A stretch of 64,000 nucleotides of DNA from Colius striatus (lineage: Eukaryota; Chordata; Aves; Coliiformes; Coliidae): assembly GCF_028858725.1 (NCBI RefSeq), contig NC_084760.1, positions 78,436,367-78,500,366 on the forward strand, in the 5' to 3' direction. A program made the position numbers and the translations under genes. This document shows positions 22,501 through 31,160 of the stretch, in pieces. A model generated the notes under the pieces. It saw nothing but the letters and a program-made list of their open reading frames with translations, had not been told where the DNA came from and did no database searches. The stretch's first letter is position 1, and every line of letters begins with the position of its first letter.

Positions 22501-25500
22501 GCCACAGCTGCCAACGGGAGCAGCCCCTTCCCCACCAGCCCTGTCAGGAGTGGGGTGGAGCTGGGGGGAGCCCAGCAGCTCGACACCCTGCAGCGTGGAG
22601 CCCCCCAAGAAGGCTGTCATCTGGGATCCCGCCGAGAGCTCCACACTACTGCTGCCGCCACGGGGCCCCAGCGGACTAGGCGGCACGGTCAGCCTCATCC
22701 TCAGCATCGGCAAGAAGGGCGAGAGGAAGAAGGGGCAGTTGGTGTCTGTGGGCGAGCGGCTAGGGGAGGAGGTGCCGGCACCGGTACGTGGGTATGGCGG
22801 GCAGCCGGGGCAGAGCCCAGGGCAAGCATCCTGTGCCTGTGCGGGGCCGGCCACTGCGCAGCTGTGCCTCTATGCAGGCAGGCAGGCTTTGAGGGCTGCA
22901 GGGTACTCCCATGCTGGGAACCCCTGAGCCATTTCCAAGGGAGCTGTGGGGGCTGTGTCAGCCGTGGGAGAGAGATCTTTGGCTGCGCTGATGGCTGAGA
23001 ACGAGCTTGTGCCACCTCCTTTGCCCGCTGCCGCCTGCTGTGGCTCCTCTCCCACTCTGCCCTCAACTCTGTCTGTATCTCTCTCTCCCCCCTGCTCAGC
23101 TCTCTGCCACTAAACTCTCAGGCTGTAAAACCTTTTGGAAGCGTTGCCAGGGGCTTTTAGGAAACACTTGGGGTAGTTTAAAGCGAAAAAGAAAGCCACC
23201 TCGCCAGCTGGTGGAAGAGGTAAAGTCCCCCGGGGCAGCCTGCATGCCGGGCAGAGTGGCTGCATGGTGTGAGCCTGCCTGCTACCTACCCTCCTGACTG
23301 TGCCACTGTGCCCTGCTAGTGATGGGTCCTTAGGAGTGGAGAAACCATCCTGGTGCTGTGGGCTCCAGAGTGTGGGTGCTGGGGCATGAGAGGAGGAGGC
23401 TGGGACAGGACTGACCACAGTTTGGCCCTAGGGTAAGCTGTTTTGGTGGCCACTGGAGGCAGGGTGAGCCCGTTGCTGATGAGAGCCTGCCCTCTCCATT
23501 GAAGCAGCAGCCCCTTGTGCAGCCGACTGAAGGGGACAGTCCTTGATGGGGCTGTGTGAGGGTGCATGGTTTGGGGAGGGTTGCTCCAGGTTGCATGGCT
23601 TGTAACCCTGGGGCTGAGAGCCTGGGACTAGCATCTGTTTGGTGCTCCAGAGCCTGTGTGAAGGACTGTGTGCAAGGAGCCCGAGGGCAGCCATGGTTCT
23701 ACACAGCCAGGCTGAGTAGCCCAAAGGAGAAGGCAGAGGAGCAGAGAGGCCAGAGGGCATCAAGGCAGAAAAAGAGGCTGCAAGGCTCCAGGAGGACTTT
23801 GGCACTCTCCAGCTTAAGGAGTACAGGGAGATACTGCTCCAGATCCTGCAAGCAAAGCTGTTTGGTTTCATCCTTGAAGTTACAGAAACTCAGGAGGAGG
23901 GCTGAGGCTGGCTGGGAAGGCTGTGGGTGCTGCACACAGGCCCTGGGCCCTTGCATTGGCCTGCTCTGCTGCCTGGGGGCATGCAGGGCAGACAAGGATG
24001 GGCAGCAGTGACCAGTAGCCACCCAAAAGTAGTGGTTTGGAGGGCAGCAGTGCTGTATGGCACAGGCAGCCTCCACTGCACCCCACTTGAGAGATTCCAT
24101 TATAGGCAGATTCGCCTGCCTGTGCTGAGGTGGGAACAGCCCTCGGGGAATCTGTGCTGCTCTTATCTCTGCATGTGAGCATTTTTGGCTGCCTGCTCTC
24201 CTCAGCTCCCTGCTTGCCCAGGCACAGCGTGGAGAGGGGTCAGTCAGTGCAGGGTGGTGGAGGCTGCAGCCATGGGGTTCACCCCTGTCTCCCTGTGTCC
24301 CCACATGCAGGTGGAGACTGGGAAGACCTCTGTCATGAAGCGCCCGCCCACTGTAGCCTGCTGTGCTCCAGCATCCAGCAGTGGGCCACCAGCAGCCCCC
24401 CACACCCTGCCCAAGGCTGGTGCCGGTTCCCTCTTCAACAGCCTGCAGCGGCGGGAGCGGGCCCGGGCTGAGCAGGCCCAACTGCTGACACTGCAGGGCA
24501 TCATGGGTGCCAGCTCCCTGCAGCCCGAGCTGGAGGAGCACCATGGCCCCAGCAACACGTGGCCTAAGAAGTGTGGCTGGAGGAAGGAGGAGCCAGGGGC
24601 CGCCGCCGAAGCCCCGCTTGGGGGGGAGCTGCTGCTCTACGTCAGGAACCCGCTGGTGCGAGACATCGATGCCGAGAGTGGGGCGACGCTCCGGAACCCA
24701 GGCCTCCCCAACCCAAAAACCATGTGCCCCCAACTTTCCCTGGGCTCTGTGCTCAGCCTGGAACTGCCTAGGGATGCAGTGGTCCTGGGGTGCCAGCAAG
24801 GAGCCGTGGTGCGGCAGGAGGAGGCAGAGGGGCAGGAACGGAGGCAAGGCAGGAGGGTGATGCCACAGGAGCCCCCAGGCACGCAGCGGGCTGGATGGCA
24901 GAAGCGGGTAAATGTGAATGGGCATGGTTCCCAGAGGCTGGGGACATCCCTCAAGGGAGAACAAGGAACATGGTTTGAGGAGGTGAGCTTCAACCCCAGC
25001 TACAGCCAGCACAGGGCACATGGCACTGGGGAGGAGCGCTGGAGCCCGCTGAGCCCCGGCAGCACTAGTGAAGACCTCTTGGACTTCAGGCCGAGCCAAC
25101 CATCCCACGTCAGCGTGCTGCATGAGCGGCTCAGCTGGGATGGGGACGAGCTGGCTGCCCAGCTGGGCCAGGATGGAAGCCCCCATGGCAGGGGCAGGGC
25201 TAGGCATTGTGAAGCTGCTCAGCTGGAGCTGGGGCCATCCCCTGCCGGCATCCCTGGCAGGGCAGGGGCAGGAGCCATCCCCGGCACCACCTCAGCTCAG
25301 CAGCCAGCCGGCAGCAGCCAGCCCGGCCCACCCCCAGCTTCCCCCACTGCCCCCACACAGCGCTCTGTCCTCAAGTGGGCGCTGGAGTCCCCACAGCCCC
25401 ACAGCCCCATCCCAGGTGTTGGGGGGGTTTGCCACCCTGCCCATGGGCAGTTTGAGGAAGAGGAGGAAGAGCTGCAAGCCATCTGGGATGGGGCAAGTGA

Positions 25501-28500
25501 GCAGCAGGCAGCCAACCCTCTGGCAAGCAGCCATGCCTACTGCCATCCAGGGAGCAGGACAGGCAGCCTGCCCAGCCCTGACGCCGGTGCCGGCAGGCCT
25601 CTCATCCTCTCATCAGCCAACAATGTGCTAGTGGCCAAGTTCACCCTTCCCACCGCCACCCGGCTCCTCCGCAGCACGTCGAGAGAGGAGTGCCCTGGCA
25701 TGGGGCATGGTGGCGGCAGTCCCCGTGGGCACGGGGCATCCCCCTACGCTGGACAGCCAGTGCCCACAGCCCCCTCGAACAGTCCCAGCGCCCAGGACCA
25801 GCAGAGGCATGGGGAAGAGGAAGCAGAAGGCAGCAAGGTGAGAGCTGCAGGCTTGAGTGGGCTGGGGTTACAGCTGGGTTGCTGCTGGGTGACCTGCTCC
25901 AGCAAATGTGACCTGTCTTTGGGGACTGCCCGACTCGGGTAGCCCCTTTGCTTCGTGGGGAAGAGCTAGGTGCTGAACAAGGGAGTCCCTGCAGCATGCA
26001 GGCCCCCAACAGCCCTCAGCCTTAGCAAGGCAGCACTTCACCCTAAAAGCCTACAAACAGCCCAGCCCACACCCAGGTCAGAAGTTTGTTGTCCCATTCC
26101 CACCTTGGCACTGTCTGCCAGGGATGGGCCTGACAGACACCATGTGCCTGGGGGCTGAGCTGGCACTGCTGGCCCCAGAGCTGTGTCACTCACCCCCTGT
26201 TCCCTTGCAGGCCCTCCCTGTTAAAACGGAGTTTCAGATGATGGAGGGGACGCTGGAAAGGAAGCACGTGTTGCAGGCAGGAGGGAGGAAGGTACAGGCT
26301 GTGGGGTCCTTTGGGACTGGAGTGCTGGGACATGTGGGGGTGGCCAGGTTTTGGGGCAGGAGTGAAGCCAGGAATGCTGCTGGCACTACCATGGCAGTGC
26401 TGCTGGCCGTGCTGGGGGGCAGAGACCACCAGAGCTGAGGGGACATTTTGAGTGGCCCATCTTCTCCCAAACCCGTTGGCCATGCCCTGCTTGTGTCCCA
26501 CAGGCCAACTGCCGGGCCTGGGGCCTCTTCCACACCGTGCTGATGAGGCAGACGCTGTGCTTCTACCAGGACCGCAGGGACAGCCTCAAGGTGTGGTGGG
26601 GAGAGGGCTGGGGACACAGGAGAGGGCTGGCAGTGGGGCAGGGGGTGGCTGGCAGCAGGGAGACACAGGAAGGGGCTGGCAGTGGGATGACACAGAAGGG
26701 GGCTGGTAGTGGGGTGGGGGGTATCTGGCAGTGGAGTGACACAGGTGTGAGCTGGCAGTGGGGTGACATAGGAGGGGATTGTTAGTGGGGCAGGGAGTTG
26801 CTGGCAGTGGGGTGACATGAGAGGAAGCTGGCAGGGGGCCAAGAATGGCTGGCAGTGGGATGACATGGGAAGGGGCTGGCAGTGGGGTGACATGGGAGGG
26901 GGCTGGCAGTGGGGCAGGGGATGGCTGGTAGCAGGGTACCCTCAGCCCTGTGGCCAGGGAAGGCAGAGCCTGGAAACCCTGCTGTTGCTCTTGCTGTTCC
27001 CGTGCTGCAGAGCTCTGTGGTGGCCCTTCCCCTCAACCTCTCCGGAGCGGTCTGCACCCCAGATGCTGAGTACACCAAGAAGACCAACTGCTTCAGGCTT
27101 CAGTGAGTCACCCCAACCCAGGGCAGCCAGGGTCTCAGAGCCACAGCTCTCCCTAACGTGTCACTGCCAAGACAGACACCCACCAACACCCCCAGCTAGG
27201 GCCAGCCCAGTCCAGTGCTTAGATGAGAATTCCCTTCTTTCCCAGGCTGGCAGGGGCTGTGGCATCTGCACCCCACATGTGTCTTATTGCTGATTTGTTC
27301 TCCCCCACACAGGCTGCGAGATGGATCTGAGTACCTCCTGAGAGCCCCCTCCCAGCGCCTCATGAATGAATGGGTCTCCAAGCTGCAGCAAAACTCAGGT
27401 GAGCAGCCTTTGCTGGAAGAGCAGGAGCCAGCATATGTGGTTACCACGGGTGTGCAGCCCCCGCCAAGCCCCCTGGTACATGAGAGGTCAGAAGAGAAGC
27501 AGCATGGCAGTCTCTGCCAGGCAGGATTTGGAGGCTTTGCTTTCACACCACATACACAGTTATAAATCAGGAATAGCACTATTGACGTCAGTGGAGCCAC
27601 AGCAGCAAAAGCAGCAGTGTCAGGAAAATTATAATTGTTCCTTGGGTTTTCTCCATCTCCTCTGTGGGGCATGGAAACCCCTTGCCTGCCCTCCAGGGAA
27701 GGAGGCCTGTAATACTGAGATCTTGCTGCTGTATCCAAGGGGGTTCAGGCCCTGCCACAAATTCCTAGGCTGGTTGGCAGGCCCAGGAGCAGGTGCTACA
27801 GCAGGAGGTTAGAAGAGGCAGCCATGCAGCACGGGCACCCAGAACTGGGGCTAGTCCTATGAGATGGTCCCAGTCCTGCAGCACGGGCACCCTGAGCTGG
27901 GGCTGGCTCTATGGGATGGTCCTCTGTGCTGCCAGCACCCAGCAGGCTGTTTGTTGTGCCCTCAGGTTTCCCCGAAGTGGATTACTTTCAGGCAGCAGCA
28001 CAGCGTGTTGAGAGCCCCAGCGGTGCAGGGGGGTGAGTAGCCAGAGCTGGCCAGCTGGGTCTTCTTGTTACAACTCTTTGCCATGCTTGCCCCTGGATGT
28101 GCTGCTCCAGCAGGGCATTGGTGGCCCAATCTGGTTCGCTAAATCTCTCCTACTTTCCAGTTTCAGCAAGGTCCCCAGCCCTGGGAGCTCCCACCTCCAG
28201 GGACATCATCAGATCGCAACAGCCATGAGCCAGGAGATCATGGTGCTGCCCCACTCGAACGCCTGGCTGCAGTGGCCTCCAGGCAGCCAAGCTGGCCCAG
28301 CTGAGGGGGCTGTGGCAGCAGCAGGTGACTTTCCTGCCTGGTTGGGCTCCTGCTGACCCCTGACTCCTCAGCCCAGAGAGGAGCAGGAGAGCTGACTGGG
28401 GGAGCTGTTGGGCAGTATTGGTGTCTGGGTCAGGAGGCCCAGGGCTCCATGCCCAGGAATAGGGTTGGGAGAAGGACCAGTTACTTCACCTTCTGGGATA

Positions 28501-29138
28501 ACCAGACATCTCCCAGTCCTCTTTGGGGCTGACACAGGGGTGTCCTGTGGTGGTTTTGCCTCGTGACATGTCTCCATTCTGCTTCAGAGGATACTCATGG
28601 GCCCAAGCAGAGGGAGCAGCAGTGGTCACCCAGGGGCTCCCCCGCGCTGTGGGACAACAGCTGCCAAGAAGATGACTATGGGTTGGTGGCAAACAAGAGG
28701 AGGTCCTACTCTTTCACCTCAGGTATGGCCCGAGTTTTGCCAGGAGGTGGCACTACTGCTCCCGTCCCCACAGCCACCCGAGCGCGGGTGGATGCCGCTC
28801 CGGCGCCCACCACCTGCTCCCCCATCCCCGCGGCCGGGGTGCCCTGGGGGGCCGGCGGCCCCCGCTGGCACGCTGCCCTCCCCCGACTGCCCCCTCTTGC
28901 AGCCACCTACCAGAAGATCTCGCCGGTGTCTGTGCCGCAGGAGGCGGGGGAGGCCGGGAGCAGCTACTCGGTCACGCTGTACATCGGGGAGCAGGCGTCG
29001 GCCGTGCCCCGGACTCGCTGCCGCTCTTTCGTGGCCCGGCCAGGGAGCCCGCGGGACGCGCCGGCGGAGAAGGCGCCCGGCCCCTCTCGCCCCAAGAACA
29101 AATCCGTCTTCAAGAAGTTCTTCGGGAAGAGGGAGTGA
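10103..29138 (+). CDS. Large uncharacterised spectrin-repeat and PH-domain protein (33 exons, ~2,109 aa)
   Basis: I do not recognise this gene by name. Coding exons: 10103-10531, 13322-13429, 14753-14908, 15564-15695, 15805-15996, 16090-16173, 16289-16407, 16517-16631, 16896-16982, 17266-17381, 17557-17701, 17914-18020, 18121-18202, 18373-18507, 18584-18715, 19356-19612, 19716-19839, 20053-20184, 20470-20625, 20992-21212, 21547-21724, 22032-22178, 22403-22783, 23100-23219, 24311-25837, 26211-26291, 26504-26590, 27011-27102, 27313-27398, 27966-28032, 28161-28324, 28588-28722 and 28903-29138. Every intron is GT-AG and every phase fits. The start is the first in-frame ATG (AGGATGT). Residues 1-231 look disordered; about 232-1118 are spectrin-repeat-like helices; 1119-1794 are low complexity; 1805-1909 form a PH domain; the tail is basic. 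It lacks a calponin-homology domain, so it is not a standard beta-spectrin. A membrane or cytoskeletal scaffold is the likely class, by inference from the domains. Confidence 0.85.
10532..13321 (+). other. Intron 1 of the spectrin-repeat/PH gene
   Basis: This 2.8-kb intron has no coding exon I can support. It holds two AATAAA signals (11282-11287 and 12129-12134) that could serve MYMX transcripts reading through into this intron. No recognisable mobile element is present. The acceptor is the AG at 13320-13321. Confidence 0.6.
15564..22178 (+). other. Spectrin-repeat-like helical region (exons 4-22, residues ~232-1118)
   Basis: The translated exons are rich in Leu, Glu, Gln and Arg with heptad spacing. 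Tryptophans recur where spectrin-repeat helix A carries its conserved Trp: DQWQLLKQ, NKMWLRLQ, KESWVQLQ, ELWEDLQRK and LRAWAGLQDRLQ. I estimate five to seven repeats, interrupted at about residues 510-650 by a Ser/Pro/Gly-rich linker encoded by exons 11-14. The last exons (FFKDYLAMISW and LQSMLGWVLVRWRAQK) read like a repeat terminus. The helical content is seen directly; the repeat count is approximate. Nesprin-like and CCDC141-like proteins are the alternatives I considered. Confidence 0.75.
18775..19135 (-). mobile_element. CR1 LINE fragment in an intron of the spectrin-repeat/PH gene
   Basis: It starts with the complement of a CR1 tail (CAGAATGGTAGGGGCTGGAT, then ATCCAGTCCAACCCCC) and continues through typical CR1 3' sequence to about GGCTAAACAGCCCCAG. 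It lies in the 640-bp intron between exons 18584-18715 and 19356-19612 and accounts for most of that intron. Confidence 0.88.
24311..25837 (+). other. Large 1,527-bp exon encoding the low-complexity region
   Basis: One exon encodes 509 residues (about 1286-1794), nearly a quarter of the protein. Most is Pro/Ser/Gly/Gln-rich and probably disordered. Short islands look more constrained: SLFNSLQRRERARAEQAQ, LLTLQGIMGASSLQPELE, GGELLLYVRNPLVRDID, an acidic stretch FEEEEEELQAIWDG, and LILSSANNVLVAKFTLP just before the PH domain. These may be protein-binding motifs. The frame is open throughout, and both splice sites are consensus. Confidence 0.8.
26211..27398 (+). other. Beta-spectrin-like PH domain (exons 26-29)
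   Basis: Residues about 1805-1909 begin MEGTLERKHVLQAGGRK. They continue with CRAWGLFHTVLMRQTLCFYQ, the hydrophobic beta-strand core, and end with LRDGSEYLLRAP followed by a C-terminal helix, MNEWVSKLQQNS. The layout matches the PH domain of beta-spectrins (MEGFLNRKHEWE-type start, LRLSDGNEYLFQA-type strand, MNTWI-type helix). Such PH domains bind phosphoinositides at membranes. Lipid binding in this protein is inferred from family membership. Confidence 0.85.
26600..26935. repeat. Minisatellite in an intron of the spectrin-repeat/PH gene
   Basis: A degenerate unit of roughly 25-45 bp, built on GGCTGGCAGTGGGGTGACA, repeats about eight to ten times across the intron between exons 27 and 28 of the model. 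Units differ by small substitutions and indels. The array ends about 75 bp before the acceptor of exon 27011-27102. Long open frames on both strands here are produced by the repeat and are not genes. Confidence 0.8.
27826..27923. repeat. Two-copy tandem duplication of ~52 bp
   Basis: Two adjacent copies, 27826-27877 and 27878 to about 27923, both begin GCAGCACGGGCACCC and run through a GGGGCT block to a GATGGTCC block with a few substitutions. They lie in the intron before exon 27966-28032. Confidence 0.75.
28588..29138 (+). other. Last two exons and basic C-terminus; intervening intron is open in frame
   Basis: The exons encode a Ser/Arg-rich tail. Around the junction they read RRSYSFTSA then TYQKISPVS; SYSVTLYIGEQ follows, and the protein ends KNKSVFKKFFGKRE. 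The 180-bp intron 28723-28902 is a multiple of three and contains no stop in frame, so its retention would add 60 residues without changing the end. Donor GGTATG and acceptor TTGCAG are both good, so splicing is the preferred model. The stop is TGA at 29136-29138. Confidence 0.75.
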
Positions 29139-29436
29139 GCCTCAACCCAGGGGGACAAAAGCCCTAGCCTGCCTTTCAGTCTTCTCCCGGGTGCCCTCCC
29201 GGCACGGCCTCCGCTCCCAGCACCAGCTCACCGCTCGCTGCCTCCCCGGGGGAGAGAGGCCATGGCAAGTGGCTTCCCTGCCACCGGGCCCGGAGCTGCA
29301 CTGCGCCGTAGCCCCTGCAGCACCGGCTCCAGCCTGGCGCCCAGCACTCCTCCCGCCCGACCCCCGGGAGCTCTCCCTGGGTGCCTCCTGCCCACGCGCA
29401 GCACAAGCAGGGCTGGAGGTGGGGATGGGGTTTTTT

Positions 29437-29442
29437 AATAAA
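29437..29442 (+). terminator. Polyadenylation signal of the spectrin-repeat/PH gene
   Basis: AATAAA lies about 300 bp past the stop, after a run of T. It gives a compact 3' UTR of about 0.3 kb. No earlier canonical signal is present after the stop codon. Confidence 0.75.
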
Positions 29443-30480
29443 AACAAACAGACACTTAGTCTGGGAGCGCTTTCCTCCTGCAGCATCCGTCAGCATGGAG
29501 GGAGAGGGGCTCAGCAAGGTGGTCTCTGCTAAGGCATGGGGACAGCTTCAGATAAGGTGGGCCCCTGCAGCAGGATTGGGTCCCACTTGGGGATAAGCCT
29601 GAGCCGTCTGGTGCCTCTCACAAGGATGCTTTGTCCTGTGGTTCCTCTGTGCCTGCACCCACCCCAGCTAATCCCATGGGATGCCTGGGCCCCTTTTCCC
29701 TGCCACAGGAGCAGAACAAATCCTCCTGCCTGCATAGTCCTGCCAGGCCTGCCCAGCTTTCTTCCTCTTGCAGGATGGCCAGTGACCCAGGTCATGGCAG
29801 GTGGATGCTCTGTGCCAAGAAGGGGGCCAGGGGAGCGTGGCGGGACCCTCAGGGCTTCCTGCATCCCAGATATTTTGCAATTACTTCACCAGGCTATGCC
29901 AGCTTCAGCTGCCTCAGTTCCTGCCTGTGCTGGCAAGGGGTGAGAGGAACTGGCCCAGCCTGCCCTGAGCATGTCCTTGCCCCAGCAGGAGCAGGGGAAG
30001 GTTCCAGGGCAGTGTGTAGCAGGGCCTCTCCGTGGCGGGCTGCAAGGTTTGGCCACACACCCCCTCGCCTCCTCATACATATTGTGGGGCTTAAAATAGA
30101 AGCGCTGGCTGCAGCCCAGCTCTGCAGCAAGGACTGGGAGAGGAAAAATGCTCCCAGCACCCCATTCCCCCCCTGCAGTGTCCCTGGGCTGGGGACAGGC
30201 AGCGAGGTGGAGGTGGGCACACCACTAGCGTCACTGGCAGAGGGGCTTTCTCTGTGCTGACAGAGAGGAGTGGGAGGAGATGCCGGAGAGGGGTGCTGCC
30301 ATGCAGGGGTGGGGTGGTGGTGTGTGTTTGCTTTTCATGTTCCCCCTGTGCCTTCCCACCCTCCCCTTGGCTCCTGTTTTCCTCCAGCACCAAAGCTCAG
30401 CTGCCTGCACTGCCTTAATGGGAAGAGTGGGATGGCAGGGCCCGGGGAGGGGAAGGCTGCCCTGGGAGGGGGCCAACCCT
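29443..30480. other. Intergenic, no gene seen
   Basis: The sequence is GC-moderate with no convincing exon, RNA gene or repeat. Open frames are short and overlap on both strands. Confidence 0.5.
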
Positions 30481-31160
30481 GGCCGAGCTGGGGAGGAGGC
30501 CAAGGCCCAGCGTTCACGTCTCCGGCTGCACATACCAGGAGAGCAGGCGGTGGGCAGGCGCCAGCTCATTCCTGAGCAGCCAAGGGGCCCGGTGGAGGGG
30601 CAGCGGGTGCAGGGCACTCTACCCAGGGCCCCCCGGCTAGCCCCGGGGGGGCACTGCCGACCCACGGCAGGGCAGGGGCTCGGCAAGTATCCATCCCACC
30701 GTGGCCCGAGGCCAGCGCAGCAGAATGAGCTGACACGTGCCCCCTTGAGAGGTGACCCCCATGCTGGAGACGATGCCGGCACCTGCGGCACCGCTCTCGG
30801 TGCCTGGGACTGTCCCCCTTGCCTGGGCTGTGCTGTCCCCCCGAGGCGGCTGCCCACCCGCAGCCTCCCCTCTCTGCTCCCCCACGCTGGCGCTCGGCCC
30901 CTCCGCAACCAGCTGACGAATCCCGCTCGCGGCTCCTATGGCAGAAGCCACTTCCCCGCCTGCTAATCCGCCCGTTCGTGCAGCCTCCACCTGCTGAGCC
31001 TGCGGCAGCCCTGCTCCACCGACCCCGGCCCGGTGCCTGGTCCCAAACTCGCTCCGGCTGCCGAACCCCCGGGGCAGCCCGTCTCCGACCCCGCCGGGCA
31101 CCGGGCAGCGAGGAGGCAGGGGGCAGCATCGCCTGGCTCCGAGAGAGCTGAGCGCTCCAG
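30480..31160 (+). promoter_or_regulatory. GC-rich island with a consensus donor at its end (candidate noncoding first exon)
   Basis: CpG density rises through this interval, especially 30840-31150. It ends in CTCCAG|GTAAGG (donor at 31161-31162), a perfect vertebrate splice donor. No protein frame of note crosses it. An alternative first exon of SLC29A1 25 kb downstream, or of a noncoding RNA, would fit. This is inference from composition and one splice signal. Confidence 0.35.

Noticed and set aside
23699-25207. 502-codon antisense open frame
   Set aside because: It lies mostly opposite the 1.5-kb exon of the spectrin-repeat/PH gene, whose GC-rich codons leave the opposite strand open. It has no domain resemblance or splice support.
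26590-27010. Coding frames on both strands in the intron of the PH domain
   Set aside because: They are produced by the minisatellite and interrupt a well-supported splice pattern.
10103-29138. Calling the large gene a beta-spectrin (SPTB/SPTBN)
   Set aside because: The PH domain is beta-spectrin-like, but there is no N-terminal calponin-homology pair, the repeat region is far too short and irregular, and synteny does not match any SPTB locus I know.
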